A stretch of 64,000 bases of DNA from Geothrix oryzisoli (GCF_022808865.1 NZ_JAKZLB010000004.1:372001-436000), one strand, 5' to 3'; counted from the stretch's first letter, positions 32,979 through 44,142 are shown. The notes: a model not told the origin generated them from the letters alone. A program made the numbers and translations.

Positions 32979-33252
32979 GGACTTCCTCCCGGAGGTCAGA
33001 TCGTGGTGCAGGTTGTGGGGAGATCTATTTCCAGGCTACTCCCGGGCCGGAATCCCCACAGCGCCATCAGTCACAAATCCAGGCCGCCTCCGGATGAAGA
33101 AATCTTTTGGGGTACCAAGAAAAACAAGTCCGACTCGAATTTCATGACCTGTTTTTAAAAAGGATGATCAAGGCCCAGCCAGACCCTTGACCTGGTGTTT
33201 GGTGGAGCGTATGTAGGGACAGGCAACACCGTGAAGTGTTGAGGTGACCAGA
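32979..33252. other. Divergent promoter region of acyl-CoA synthetase and second kinase
   Basis: 274 bases with a locally AT-rich core (33095-33170). It contains the kinase promoter at 33187-33215 and a CAACAC/GTGTTG hairpin (33224-33241) whose right arm touches the GAGGTG ribosome-binding site. No ORF or operator recognised in the remainder. Confidence 0.5.
33187..33215 (+). promoter_or_regulatory. Sigma70-type promoter of the second Ser/Thr kinase
   Basis: TTGACC (33187-33192), 17-base spacer, TATGTA (33210-33215). Both hexamers match the consensus at four or five positions, and the distance to the ATG at 33253 allows a short leader with a hairpin over the ribosome-binding site. Confidence 0.55.
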
Positions 33253-35484
33253 ATGGCGACGGATGCACTGGTCGGAAAATCCGTGTCGCATTACCGAATC
33301 ACGCGCCAGCTCGGCTCCGGGGGGATGGGCATCGTCTACGAGGCCGAGGACACCCAGCTCGGGCGGCAGGTGGCCGTGAAGTTCCTCTCCGAGGACATGC
33401 AGCGTGATGCCTCGATCCTGGAACGCTTCCAGCGGGAGGCCCGTGCGGCCTCGACCTTGAACCATCCCGGCATCTGCACCGTGCACTCCATCGAACAGCA
33501 CGAAGGGCAGCACTTCATCGTGATGGAACTGATCGAGGGCCTCACCCTCGCCAAGCGGATCGGACATCAGGCCCTGGATCTGGCTGAGGCGGTGGACCTG
33601 GGCATCCAGATCGCCGATGCCCTGGAATCGGCCCACGCCAAGGGCATCGTCCATCGCGACCTGAAACCGGTGAACCTGATCCTCAATGCCCGGGGGCAGA
33701 TCAAGATCCTCGACTTCGGGTTGGCCAAGATGTCGGCCCGGACGAACCACCTGGCCATGGCCGGCCAGGATTCCCGCTTGGAGACCTCCTTGGAGCGGGG
33801 CGACCTCACGGTCGCCGGAACGGTGCTCGGGACCGTGCACTACATGTCTCCGGAGCAGGCCCGCGGGCAGCTGACCGATGCGCGCACGGACCTCTTCTCG
33901 CTTGGCGCCATTCTCTACCAGATGGCCACCGGCGAGTTGCCGTTCCAGGGTGATACCCAGGCCGTGGTGTTCGACGCCATCCTCAACCGCGATCCGCAGC
34001 CCCTGGCCGAGGTCAGACCGGAGATACCGGCCGCCCTGGGGCAGGTGATCGGCAAGGCGCTCGAGAAGGACCGCAACCTGCGCTACCAGACCGCCACCGA
34101 TCTGAAGACAGACCTGCTCCGGCTGAAGCGCGACCTCGATTCGGGCCAGCGGCGCATGGCCGAGCTGACCGATTCGAAGGGCGGTGTCCCGGCCCCGGCC
34201 AAGCGCTCCGTCGCGGTCCTCTACTTCCAGAACCTGAGCGGCGCCAAGGAGGATGAGTACTTCCGTGACGGGATCACCGAGGACATCATCACCGAGCTCT
34301 CGAAGATCCAGGGGCTGGAGACGTTCTCCCGATCGACGGTGATCGGGTATCGCGACAAATCCGCGACCACGGCCCAGATCGGTCAGCAGATCGGCGCGGC
34401 CTACGTGCTGGAGGGGAGCATCCGGCGGGCGGGCGAGCGCCTGAGGATCAACGCACAGCTGGTGGACACCCACACCGACCATCCGGTCTGGTCCGAGCGC
34501 TACGACCGCGAGATGAAGGATGTCTTCGAGGTCCAGGACGAGATCGCCCGGAAGATCGCCGAGGCGCTGCGCGTCAAGCTGACCCCGCAGGAGAAGGAAG
34601 CCCTCGCGGCCAAGCCCACGGAGAACCTGCAGGCCTACGACCACTACCTGAGGGGGCGGAGCTACGCCCGCCGCCTGACCCGGCAGGATCTGGAATTCGC
34701 TCTGGAGATGTTCAACGACGCGGTGCGGCAGGATCCGGATTTCGCCCAGGCCCACGCGGCCATCGCGAACGTCTGCGCCCAGTGCTACTGGCTGTACGAG
34801 CGTGACCAGACCTGGATCGAGCGGGCCCGCGCCGCCTCGGAAAAGGCCGTGGCGCTGCGGCCGGACCTGCCCGAGGTCATGGTGGCCCAGGCCTGGATCC
34901 TCTATTCCCGGGGCGAGAACCTCGATGCCGCCCAGATCGTCCGCGGCGTGGTCACCCGGAAGCGCGACTGCGAGGGGGCCTACTACCTGCTGCTGCGCTG
35001 CCTGTTTTCCTCGGGCCTGTATCAGGAGGTCGCGGGCCTGGCCGAGGAGGCCATCGAGGCCAGCGGGACCGACTACAACGTCTATCCGCCCATCATGAAT
35101 GCCCTGGGGGCCCTGGCCAAGAAGGAGTCCCTGAGCAACCTGAGGGTCCGGGCGGTCCAGGCCTTCGAGGCGCACCTGCGGGAGGTGCCCGAGGATGCCC
35201 GGGCCCGCGGCCTCGTCGCCTCCTATTACGCCGAGATGGGGCGCTCCGAGGAGGCCAAGCGGGAGGCGACGCTGGCGATGACCCTCCGCCCCAACGAGCC
35301 TCTGATCCTCTACAACGCCGCCTGCACCTTCTGCAAGATGCTCCAGAAGCCCGAGGCGCTCGATGCGCTCGCAAAGGCTTGGCGGGTGGGCTACCGCGAT
35401 TCCGACTGGGCCTGGCGCGACCCGGATCTCGCCCTTCTCCACGACGAGCCCGAGTTCGAGAAGCTGTTCCCGAAGAAGGAGTAG
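33253..35484 (+). CDS. Cytoplasmic Ser/Thr protein kinase with TolB-like domain and TPRs
   Basis: 743 aa from ATG 33253 (GAGGTG eight bases upstream; an in-frame GTG at 33244 is less likely). Kinase domain ~14-290: GSGGMGIV, VAVKFL, HRDLKPVN (~135), DFGLA, GTVHYMSPEQ. Residues ~318-455 form a TolB/adenylate-cyclase-associated module (RSVAVLYFQNLS...DGITEDIITELSKI), then TPR-like helices to the end. Unlike the kinase at 14386 no membrane segment lies between kinase and TolB parts, so it acts in the cytoplasm. Phosphorylation targets unknown. Confidence 0.9.
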   Translation: MATDALVGKSVSHYRITRQLGSGGMGIVYEAEDTQLGRQVAVKFLSEDMQRDASILERFQREARAASTLNHPGICTVHSIEQHEGQHFIVMELIEGLTLAKRIGHQALDLAEAVDLGIQIADALESAHAKGIVHRDLKPVNLILNARGQIKILDFGLAKMSARTNHLAMAGQDSRLETSLERGDLTVAGTVLGTVHYMSPEQARGQLTDARTDLFSLGAILYQMATGELPFQGDTQAVVFDAILNRDPQPLAEVRPEIPAALGQVIGKALEKDRNLRYQTATDLKTDLLRLKRDLDSGQRRMAELTDSKGGVPAPAKRSVAVLYFQNLSGAKEDEYFRDGITEDIITELSKIQGLETFSRSTVIGYRDKSATTAQIGQQIGAAYVLEGSIRRAGERLRINAQLVDTHTDHPVWSERYDREMKDVFEVQDEIARKIAEALRVKLTPQEKEALAAKPTENLQAYDHYLRGRSYARRLTRQDLEFALEMFNDAVRQDPDFAQAHAAIANVCAQCYWLYERDQTWIERARAASEKAVALRPDLPEVMVAQAWILYSRGENLDAAQIVRGVVTRKRDCEGAYYLLLRCLFSSGLYQEVAGLAEEAIEASGTDYNVYPPIMNALGALAKKESLSNLRVRAVQAFEAHLREVPEDARARGLVASYYAEMGRSEEAKREATLAMTLRPNEPLILYNAACTFCKMLQKPEALDALAKAWRVGYRDSDWAWRDPDLALLHDEPEFEKLFPKKE

Positions 35485-35530
35485 GCGATTCCGGCGGGAG
35501 GTCCGGGGCGGCCGTTCCGGCCGGCCGGGT

Positions 35531-35941
35531 TCAGTCCCGGATCAGGTCGCGGCGGTCCACCAGCTTGAACACCCGCCCCTTCCAGCGGGCCGCGAGAGGC
35601 TCGATCTGCAGATCGGCGGGTGCAACCGGCTCGACCTTCCCCTTCCCTTTCTGCATCGGAAACAGGAAGACCTGTTCGATCTCGCGGAACTCCTCCCGCG
35701 CCTCCGGGAACATCACGTACCGCACCAGCCACTGGGTGTCGCCGGCATAGACCTCGTAGCCGTAGTGGCGGCAGTCGGGATCCGCCAGGACGTGGGAGTC
35801 CAGCCGCACCCAGGCCGGCGGGGCCGGTTCCCCCTGGAACGGGGGGATGGCCCCGGAGGCGTGCACGCCGGCCGGTTCCAGGGGCGGCGGGCCCCCTCCT
35901 GGAACCAGGGCCAGCAGGCAGAATAGGAAGGCATTCAGCAT
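35531..35941 (-). CDS. Exported hypothetical protein
   Basis: 136 aa with a short signal peptide (MLNAFLFCLLALVPGGG). The mature protein contains CRHYGYEVYAGDTQWLVRYVMFP and a basic KGKGKVEP stretch. No family recognised. Convergent with the kinase gene, 46 bases between stops. Confidence 0.6.
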   Translation of the reverse strand: MLNAFLFCLLALVPGGGPPPLEPAGVHASGAIPPFQGEPAPPAWVRLDSHVLADPDCRHYGYEVYAGDTQWLVRYVMFPEAREEFREIEQVFLFPMQKGKGKVEPVAPADLQIEPLAARWKGRVFKLVDRRDLIRD

Positions 35942-36041
35942 GAAGGGCGTCTCCGCGGAATGGTAAATTCCCGATCACGCCTTCCATTTTCCCACCACTG
36001 CGGAGATCCGTCAGTCATGGGGTTGTGACTTCCCTGGTTTT

Positions 36042-37253
36042 TCAGGCCTGGAGGACCGCTTCCAGCTGGTCCACGGCCCAGTCGATCTGCTCCCGGGTGA
36101 TGACGAGGGGCGGGGCCAGGCGGATGGTGTCCACGTGGGTGTCCTTGCAGAGCATGCCCCGGTCCTTGAGCAGGTAGCAGTACTTCCGGGCGCCGCCGGC
36201 CTCGGGCTTGAGCTGCACGCCGGCCCAGAGGCCGATGACGCGGACCTCCTTGAGCTTGTCGGTCTTCATGCCCTTGAGGCGGGCCTCCAGGTGCTGGCCC
36301 AGCTCGGCGGTCTTCTCCACCAGCTTCTCGTCCACGAGGACATCCAGGGCGGCGCTGGCCACGGCGCAGGCCAGGGGATTGCCGCCGTAGGTGCTGCCGT
36401 GGATGCCGGGGGTGAAGACGTCCATCACCTCGTCATCGGCCAGGAAGGCGCTCACGGGGTAGTAGCCGCCGCTGAGGGCCTTGCCGATGGTGACGCCATC
36501 CGGGCGGATGCCCTCGTGCTCGAAGGCGAAGAGCTTGCCGGTGCGGCCCAGGCCCGACTGGATCTCGTCCAGCACCAGCAGGCAGTGGTTCTGGTCCGCC
36601 ACCTCGCGCAGGCCCTTGAGGAAGCCCTTGGGCGGGATGATGACGCCACCCTCGCCCTGGATGGGCTCCATGAAGATGGCGCAGGTGTTCTTGTTGACGG
36701 CCTTCTTCACAGCCTCCAGATCGCCGTAGGGCACGATCACGAAGCCGGGGGTGAAGGGGCCGAACTTGCTGGTGCTGTCGGGATCGGTGCTGAAGCCCAC
36801 GATGGTGGTGGTGCGGCCGTGGAAGTTGCCATCGGCCACGATGATCTCGGCCTTGCCGTACTCGATGCCCTTCTTGTCGTAGCCCCACTTGCGCATGGCC
36901 TTCAGCGCCGTCTCCACCGCCTCGGCGCCGCTGTTCATCATCAGCGCCTTCTGGAAGCCGGTCAGCTTGCAGAGCTTCTCGAGCAGCGGGGGGAACTGGT
37001 CGTTGCGGAAGGCCCGGCTGGTGAGGGCCAGCGTCTTCACCTGGGCGATCATGGCCTCGCCGATCTTCGGGTGGTTGTGGCCCTGGTTCACCGCGGAGTA
37101 GGCGGCCAGGAAGTCCATGTACTTCTTGCCGTCCACGTCCGTGAGGAAGACGCCCTCGCCCTTGGTGCAGACGACATCCAGGGGGTGGTAGTTGTGGGCG
37201 CCGAACTGGTTCTCCTGCTGGATGAGGGCTTCGGACTTGGTGGAAATGGCCAT
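36042..37253 (-). CDS. rocD: Ornithine--oxo-acid aminotransferase
   Basis: 403 aa from ATG 37253 (GGAG six bases upstream). Class-III aminotransferase: substrate segment NYHPLDVV typical of OAT, HFGRTTTIVG-like NFHGRTTTIVGFST, LDEIQSGLGRTG, and PLP lysine in IGKALSGGYYPVSA. Interconverts ornithine and glutamate semialdehyde, linking arginine and proline metabolism. Other class-III enzymes (acetylornithine aminotransferase) are less likely given EXXYHPLDVV and the length. Single gene unit. Confidence 0.9.
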   Translation of the reverse strand: MAISTKSEALIQQENQFGAHNYHPLDVVCTKGEGVFLTDVDGKKYMDFLAAYSAVNQGHNHPKIGEAMIAQVKTLALTSRAFRNDQFPPLLEKLCKLTGFQKALMMNSGAEAVETALKAMRKWGYDKKGIEYGKAEIIVADGNFHGRTTTIVGFSTDPDSTSKFGPFTPGFVIVPYGDLEAVKKAVNKNTCAIFMEPIQGEGGVIIPPKGFLKGLREVADQNHCLLVLDEIQSGLGRTGKLFAFEHEGIRPDGVTIGKALSGGYYPVSAFLADDEVMDVFTPGIHGSTYGGNPLACAVASAALDVLVDEKLVEKTAELGQHLEARLKGMKTDKLKEVRVIGLWAGVQLKPEAGGARKYCYLLKDRGMLCKDTHVDTIRLAPPLVITREQIDWAVDQLEAVLQA

Positions 37254-37472
37254 GGGATCTCCGAAAGGGGGAGGATGGGAAAGGCTGTGGGGGAAAAGGT
37301 CCATTTTAGGCCCGGCCCGCCAGTCCACCAGGATTCCCCGGAAGGTCTTGACGAAGTGTCAGCCCTGGAAAGCGGATCCTTCCACCCCACCGATGGGATC
37401 TCTAGCCATCACAAGAAGAGGTGGGACAATGCGGTCTTCTATCCTTGCCGCCATAGCCCCCTGGAGACATCC

Positions 37473-38213
37473 ATGACTGAGCAGCCCTCCTCCCTGTACG
37501 GCACCCAGCCCGAGGCGCCGCGCCCTCAACCTCCGAGCCTGATGGATCAGATCGCCGGCGTGTTCACCGCCCCCGTGGAGCTTTTCCAGCGCCTGAACAA
37601 GGCCCCCAGCTGGGCCTGGGCCCTGGGCGCCATCGTCGTCGTGAGCCTGGTGGCCACCGTGATCTGGGGACTGAAGGTGGATGTGGATGAGATGCTGCGC
37701 CCGCTCCTGGAGCGCAACCCCCAGATCCAGTCTTCCCAGATCGACACGATCATCGACATCCAGAAGAAGTTCATCATGCCCTTCGGCATCCTGGGCTCCC
37801 TGTTCGGCGTGCCCGCCGTGCTGGCGGCGACGGGGTTCTTCTACTGGCTGGTGGGCAAGGCGCTTCCCGAGGACGAGGCCCCCAGCTACCTCCAGACCTT
37901 CAGCGCCGCCGTGGTGCCAGGTCTGGTGAAGCTGCCCTTCCTGCTCCTGGTGGCCGTGATCTGCCTCATGCGGCCCATCGGGGGCCTCACCCCCGACCGG
38001 ATCGTGCCCTCCTCCCTGGGGTATTTCCTCCATGTGGAGAACCTGCGGCTCCAGGCGTTCTTCTTCAGCCTGGATCTCTTCCGCCTGGCGGAAGCCGCCT
38101 TGGCCTATCTGGCCCTCCGTCATCTGGCCCGCCTGAAGATCGCCGGCGCCCTCCTCGGCGCCCTGCTGCCGCTGATCCTCTCCCTCGGCTTCAGCCTGCT
38201 GAGGGCGCAGTAG
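37473..38213 (+). CDS. Yip1-family membrane protein
   Basis: 246 aa from ATG 37473 (GGAGA upstream). Pro-rich N-terminus, then SLMDQIAGVFTAPVELFQRL and about five membrane segments, the same layout as the protein at 18597. Its TAG abuts the ATG of the HlyD-type adaptor, so it is the first gene of a three-gene export operon and may assist the transporter. Confidence 0.75.
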   Translation: MTEQPSSLYGTQPEAPRPQPPSLMDQIAGVFTAPVELFQRLNKAPSWAWALGAIVVVSLVATVIWGLKVDVDEMLRPLLERNPQIQSSQIDTIIDIQKKFIMPFGILGSLFGVPAVLAATGFFYWLVGKALPEDEAPSYLQTFSAAVVPGLVKLPFLLLVAVICLMRPIGGLTPDRIVPSSLGYFLHVENLRLQAFFFSLDLFRLAEAALAYLALRHLARLKIAGALLGALLPLILSLGFSLLRAQ

Positions 38214-39460
38214 ATGGCCTCCCGGAACACCAAGCTCCTCCTCAGCGGCGGCGCCGCCCTCGTGGCCCTGCTCGTCCTGGGTCTCGCCTTCGGCGGCGCC
38301 CGGGACGAGGACAGCGCCTACTCCTGGGATGCGGTGGGCCGCGGCGATGTCCGCGAGACCATCAGCGCCAGCGGTGAGATCCGCGCCAAGACCCAGATCA
38401 ACATCGGCACTTCCGTCGCCGGCGAGATCAAGGCCATCCACGTGAAGGACGGCCAGAACGTGAAGGCCGGCGACCTGCTCGTCACCATCGACCAGGAACG
38501 CCTCAAGCAGGCCCAGGCCCAGGCCCAGGGCGCCCTCGATGCGGCCCGCCAGGACGCCTCCCGCCTCGAGGCCGCCATGAAGCGCGCCGTGGAGAGCTTC
38601 CCCCGCTACGAAGCCCTCCGGCGCGACGGACTCATGTCCGATGAGGACTTCCGCCAGCAGAAGCTCGCCCGGGACAGCTCGGTGCTGTCCTACAGCAGCG
38701 CCAGAGCGAACGTAGCCCAGAGCGAAGCCAACCTGAAGGCCATGCGGGACGGCCTGTCCAAGGCCACGCTGCGCGCCCCCATCACGGGCCGGGTCACGAG
38801 CCTCAAGGCCGAGAAGGGCGAGACCGCCATCCCCGGCATGAGCAACCTGCCCGGCGCCACGCTCATGATCATCTCCGACATGAGCGAGATGCAGGCGGAG
38901 ATCAAGGTCAACGAGAGCGAAGTCGTGCGCACCAAGGTGGGCCAGACCGCCCAGGTGACGGTGGAATCCCTGCCCGGGAAGATCTTCCAGGGCTCAGTCA
39001 TCGAAGTGGCCACGGGCACCGAGAAGACGGGCACCGACGCCAACCTCTACAAGGTGAAGGTGGTGCTCCAGGGCCAGCGGGAGGACCTGGACAACCTGCG
39101 GCCCGGCATGAGCGCCCGTGCCGTCATCCTCACCCACGAGGTCAAGGATGTGCTGCGCGTGCCCCTGCAGGCCGTGCTGGAGCGCGAGGGCAGCCTGGAG
39201 GACGCCCAGAAGCAGGGGCTCCTGGCTCCGGCCTCGCGCAACATCGTCCTCGTCTTCAAGAATGGCAAGGCCCAGGAGCACACCGTGCAGGTGGGCATCG
39301 CCAACACGCAGTTCTTCGAGCTGAAGGAAGGCCTCGCCGAGGGCGACAAGGTGCTCACGGGCCCCATCCGCAAGCTGAAGGAGCTGAAGGACAAGGCCAC
39401 GGTGAGCTTGAGGGCCCGGTCCGACAGCGAGCTGGCGAAGACCAAGGGCGCGAAGAAGTA

Positions 39461-39461
<1 letters not shown>
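38214..39461 (+). CDS. HlyD/MacA-family periplasmic adaptor
   Basis: 415 aa. N-terminal membrane anchor (LLLSGGAALVALLVLGLAFGG), lipoyl/biotinyl-like half-motifs (VAGEIKAIHVKDGQNVKAGDLL and LRAPITGRVTSLKAEKGE), a coiled-coil hairpin between them (~95-180), and beta-barrel and membrane-proximal domains. It links an inner-membrane MacB-type permease to an outer-membrane channel. Its stop overlaps the permease start (TAATG). Confidence 0.93.
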
Positions 39462-40684
<1,223 letters not shown>

Positions 40685-40729
40685 CCGCTCCTCAGATAGA
40701 CTGGTCATCCGTCTCGATCGGAGTTGAAT

Positions 40730-42088
40730 ATGTCGAAGGTTGTGCGCATTGCCAATGGGCAGGGCTTCTGGGGCGACAGCATCGATGCCCCCGTGCGGCT
40801 GGTGGAGGCGGGCGGCATCGACTACCTGACGCTGGACTACCTGGCGGAAGTGACTCTCTCCATCATGCAGAAGCAGCGGCGGAAGGACCCGCAGCTGGGC
40901 TACGCGACCGACTTCGTGGACCTGATGAAGCGGGTGCTGCCCCAGCTCAAGGCCAAGGGCATCCGCGTGGTCGCCAACGCCGGGGGCGTGAACCCCGAGG
41001 CCTGCCGGGCCGCGGTGCTGGAGGTGGCGAAGAAGCTGGGCGTGAAGGGTGTGAAGATCGCCACGGTGACCGGCGACGATGTGCTGGCGCGGCTGCCCGA
41101 GTTCCAGGCCCAGGGCCTGAAGCTGGCCAACATGGACACGGGCGAGGGGCTCTTCGACGCGCCGCGGGAGATCCTCAGCGCCAACGTCTACCTGCAGACC
41201 CAGGCCATGGTGGAGGCCCTGGACACCGGCGCGGACATCGTGCTGACGGGCCGCTGCACGGACCCGGGCCTCACCCTGGCGCCCCTCATCCATGAGTTCA
41301 AGTGGGCCGACGATGACTGGAACCGGCTGGCCGCGGGGACCGTGGCGGGCCACATCCTGGAGTGCGGCGCCCAGAGCACGGGCGGCAACTTCACCCGCTG
41401 GTGGGAGGTGCCCGAGCTCTGGAATGTGGGCTACCCCATCGCGGAAGTCGGGGAGGACGGCACCTTCATCATCACCAAGCACGCGGGCACCGGGGGCCTG
41501 GTGACCGTGGACACGGTGAGCGAACAGCTGGTCTACGAGATGGGCGATCCCCAGAACTACATCACCCCGGATGTGGTGGCGGAATTCACCAGCATCCGCC
41601 TCGAGCAGGCCGGACCGGACCGGGTGCGCGTCTTCGGCATCACCGGCAAGCCCCGCACCCCCTTCCTCAAGGTGAGCGGGGCCTACCTCAAGGGCTACAA
41701 GGCCTCGGGCCAGCTGACCCTCTGCGGCCCCCGGGCCCTGGAAAAGGCCCGGCTCTGTGCGGACATCGTCTGGAAGCGCCTGAAAGCGGCGGGCTTCGAG
41801 TATGAGCACACGGACGCGGAGTTCCTGGGCGCCAGCACGGTCCACGCCGGCATCGCGCCCGCCCCAGCGGACCCGGCCGAGATCGTCCTGCGCTTGAGCG
41901 TGAAGGATCTCGATCGGAAAAAAGTGGAGCGTTTCGGCCGCGAGATCGCGCCCCTGGTCACCGCCGGCCCGGCGGGTGTCACCGGCTTCGCCGGGGGGCG
42001 GCCCAAGGCCCAGGAGATCGTGGCCTACTGGCCGGCCCTCCTGCCCCGGGAGCTGGTCAGCTGGAAGGTGAGCGTCGAATCGGTCTGA
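40730..42088 (+). CDS. AtuA-family (DUF1446) protein
   Basis: 452 aa from ATG 40730 with GGAG eight bases upstream. Conserved start VRIANGQGFWGDSIDAPVRL, then LDYLAEVTLSIMQKQR, NAGGVNPEAC, ITGRCTDPGLTLAPL-like LTGRCTDPG and GHILECGAQSTGGN. AtuA proteins occur in acyclic-terpene/leucine catabolic clusters as acyl-CoA-handling proteins of unclear reaction. None of the other atu genes is beside it, so the substrate here is unknown. Confidence 0.85.
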   Translation: MSKVVRIANGQGFWGDSIDAPVRLVEAGGIDYLTLDYLAEVTLSIMQKQRRKDPQLGYATDFVDLMKRVLPQLKAKGIRVVANAGGVNPEACRAAVLEVAKKLGVKGVKIATVTGDDVLARLPEFQAQGLKLANMDTGEGLFDAPREILSANVYLQTQAMVEALDTGADIVLTGRCTDPGLTLAPLIHEFKWADDDWNRLAAGTVAGHILECGAQSTGGNFTRWWEVPELWNVGYPIAEVGEDGTFIITKHAGTGGLVTVDTVSEQLVYEMGDPQNYITPDVVAEFTSIRLEQAGPDRVRVFGITGKPRTPFLKVSGAYLKGYKASGQLTLCGPRALEKARLCADIVWKRLKAAGFEYEHTDAEFLGASTVHAGIAPAPADPAEIVLRLSVKDLDRKKVERFGREIAPLVTAGPAGVTGFAGGRPKAQEIVAYWPALLPRELVSWKVSVESV

Positions 42089-42191
42089 TCGCGCCTCAAC
42101 CCGGGGACCCTCCCACGGGTCCAACCTCCTGCCTTCTTGCGAGTCCTGACCCGGCAGCACATCCTTGTTTCCACAGGTTCACGGAGCAGCC

Positions 42192-43391
42192 ATGCGCCCA
42201 CGCACCTCCCTCTTCCTCCTTCCGCTCGGCCTGCTCGGCCTGATGGCCTGCTCAGGATCCGACTACAACTCCGGCCCCTCGGCCGGCTATCTGGTGAACG
42301 CCATCGCCGTCGCGGACATCGACGGCAACGGGCAGCCGGACATCCTGGGCCTGGTGTCCGCCGACTTCGGCGGCGTCCCCACCCAGGGCTATGTCTCGAC
42401 GCGCCTCCAGGGGCCCGCGGGCGCGTTTGCCCCGCCCACCCGCTTCGGTGTGGGCACGGAGCCCGCCAATCTGGTGGTGGCCGACGTTAATGGCGATGGC
42501 CGGCCTGATCTCGTGGTGGCCAATGCCCAGGACCAGACCGTGAGCGTGCGGCTGGCCGACCCCGCCAAGCCGGGGTTCTTCCTGCCCGCCATCCTCCTGG
42601 CGACGCCGGGCCGCACCCCGCTGGACGTGGCCGTGGGCGACCTGGACGGCGACGGGAAGGCGGACATCGTGGTGGCGGCCAGCGGCGCCAATAACGTCAT
42701 GGTCTTCCTCCAGGGAGCCACCGCGGGCACCTTCCTCGCCCCGGTCACCTTCCCCGTGGGCGGCGATCCCCAGGCCGTCACGGTGGCCGATCTGGACGGG
42801 GACGGCACGCTGGACATCGCCGTGGCCACCACCGCAAACACCGTGTCCGTCCTGCGCCAGATCCAGTTCTCCCCGACCCTCATCGCGCAAAGCGCCGTGG
42901 ACTATCCCACCGGCGTCCAGCCCGTGGCCATCAAGGCCGCGGACCTCAACGGCGACGGCAAGCTGGACCTGCTCACCGCCAACTACGGCGCCTCCCTCAC
43001 CCCCGGCACCCAGGGTCTGAGCGTGCTGATCCAGGGCGCCACCGCAGGCACCTTCCTGCCGCCGGTCCACTACACCACCGGCTACCGCTCCACGGCCCTG
43101 GCGGTCGGGGACCTGAACGGCGACGGCAAGCTGGACGTGGCCGTGGCGAACTCGGGCCTGCCCGGCGATCCCGGCAGCGTGTCCGTATTCCTCCAGGATC
43201 CGTCCACCCCGGGCGCCCTGCTGACGCCCACGACCTACCGGGGCGCCTGGGGCCCCATGGGCGTGGCCATCGGCGATATGAACGGGGACGGCCTCCCGGA
43301 CCTGGTGCTGGCGGACGGCGACATCGTGGTGCGCCTGAACAGCGCCACGACGCCGGGCACCTTCGGCCCTCCGCAGTTCTTCTACAACTGA
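42192..43391 (+). CDS. FG-GAP/VCBS-repeat lipoprotein
   Basis: 399 aa from ATG 42192 (GGAG upstream). Lipoprotein signal with lipobox LMAC (~19). Seven Ca2+-binding loops of the type D-x-[DN]-G-[DN]-G-x-x-D occur at regular intervals (DIDGNGQPD, DVNGDGRPD, DLDGDGKAD, DLDGDGTLD, two DLNGDGKLD, DMNGDGLPD). This predicts a seven-bladed integrin-alpha-like beta propeller anchored in the envelope. Ligand unknown. Ends at a strong bidirectional terminator. Confidence 0.9.
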   Translation: MRPRTSLFLLPLGLLGLMACSGSDYNSGPSAGYLVNAIAVADIDGNGQPDILGLVSADFGGVPTQGYVSTRLQGPAGAFAPPTRFGVGTEPANLVVADVNGDGRPDLVVANAQDQTVSVRLADPAKPGFFLPAILLATPGRTPLDVAVGDLDGDGKADIVVAASGANNVMVFLQGATAGTFLAPVTFPVGGDPQAVTVADLDGDGTLDIAVATTANTVSVLRQIQFSPTLIAQSAVDYPTGVQPVAIKAADLNGDGKLDLLTANYGASLTPGTQGLSVLIQGATAGTFLPPVHYTTGYRSTALAVGDLNGDGKLDVAVANSGLPGDPGSVSVFLQDPSTPGALLTPTTYRGAWGPMGVAIGDMNGDGLPDLVLADGDIVVRLNSATTPGTFGPPQFFYN

Positions 43392-43428
43392 CAAGAAGAA
43401 GGCCCCGGTTCCCGGGGCCTTCTTCTTG
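43392..43428. terminator. Bidirectional intrinsic terminator
   Basis: A perfect 17-bp stem (43392-43408 with 43412-43428) and three-base loop TTC. The GC core is flanked by AAGAAGAA/TTCTTCTT, giving pyrimidine-rich tails on both strands. It separates the convergent FG-GAP and hsp20 genes. Confidence 0.9.
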
Positions 43429-43486
43429 CCGTGTGGGGAAAGTACAGGTCCGGGGTGTGCGCGCCAGCGCAGGACCCCGGACGAGG

Positions 43487-43948
43487 TCATCCGAGGTGGA
43501 CGCTGATCTTGCGCGGCCGCACCTCGGGCCGCTTGGGCACCATGAGGGTGAGCACGCCGTTGCGGAGTTCGGCCACCACCTTCTCGCCCTCCACATCCTC
43601 GGGGAGGGTGAACGTGCGGCTGAACCGGCCATGGCTGCGCTCCGCCAGATGGATGCGCTCGCCGTCCTTCAGGGCCTCCTCCTCGCGCTTGCCGGCGACG
43701 GTGAGGCGCGTGCCTTCGAGGCTGATCTCCAGGTCGGCCTCGATGATGCCGGGCAGATCGGCCTTGAACTGGTAGGCATCCGGGGTTTCCTTCACGTCGA
43801 AGCTCGGCATGAAGGCGGCCGTCGGGGCGCCGAGTTCATAGTCCCGGAGCGGATCCCAGCGCATGAAGTCGCGCATGAACCGGAAGGGCTCCAGGCTGGC
43901 GGCCGTCGCCGGCAGGGCCTGGGGGTTGCGGGTGCGAAGGATGGTCAT
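43487..43948 (-). CDS. Hsp20/alpha-crystallin small heat-shock protein
   Basis: 153 aa from ATG 43948 with AGGAGG upstream; the frame continues to 43984 but without a ribosome site. Alpha-crystallin domain ~45-150 (PSFDVKETPDAYQFKADLPG ... GRFSRTFTLPEDV ... LRNGVLTLMVPK). ATP-independent holdase forming large oligomers. Divergent from the HtrA protease, a likely shared stress locus. A consensus-like sigma70 promoter lies at 44024-44051; no CIRCE or sigma32 element seen. Confidence 0.93.
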   Translation of the reverse strand: MTILRTRNPQALPATAASLEPFRFMRDFMRWDPLRDYELGAPTAAFMPSFDVKETPDAYQFKADLPGIIEADLEISLEGTRLTVAGKREEEALKDGERIHLAERSHGRFSRTFTLPEDVEGEKVVAELRNGVLTLMVPKRPEVRPRKISVHLG

Positions 43949-44023
43949 GAGTTCCTCCTTGGAAATGGGGGCCCGTTCATGCATGAGCCTGAGACACAGA
44001 CCATGATGACCTGACCGAATAAA

Positions 44024-44051
44024 ATATTAGTGCAACTCAGTCACATGTCAA
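44024..44051 (-). promoter_or_regulatory. Sigma70-type promoter of hsp20
   Basis: On the reverse strand TTGACA (44051-44046), 16-base spacer, TAATAT (44029-44024), about 75 bases before the hsp20 start. Both elements are near-consensus in an otherwise GC-rich genome, so expression should be strong. Confidence 0.7.
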
Positions 44052-44093
44052 GTGCGGCTTTCAAGAAAATCATAACTACTCGATCCCAAGGGG

Positions 44094-44121
44094 TTGACCT
44101 GTCCCCGTGAGCAGCTAGAGT
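44094..44121 (+). promoter_or_regulatory. Sigma70-type promoter of the HtrA gene
   Basis: TTGACC (44094-44099), 16-base spacer, TAGAGT (44116-44121), 22 bases before the GGAGG-ATG of the protease gene. Confidence 0.5.
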
Positions 44122-44142
44122 GGGATCCGCCCTGGAGGTCCC

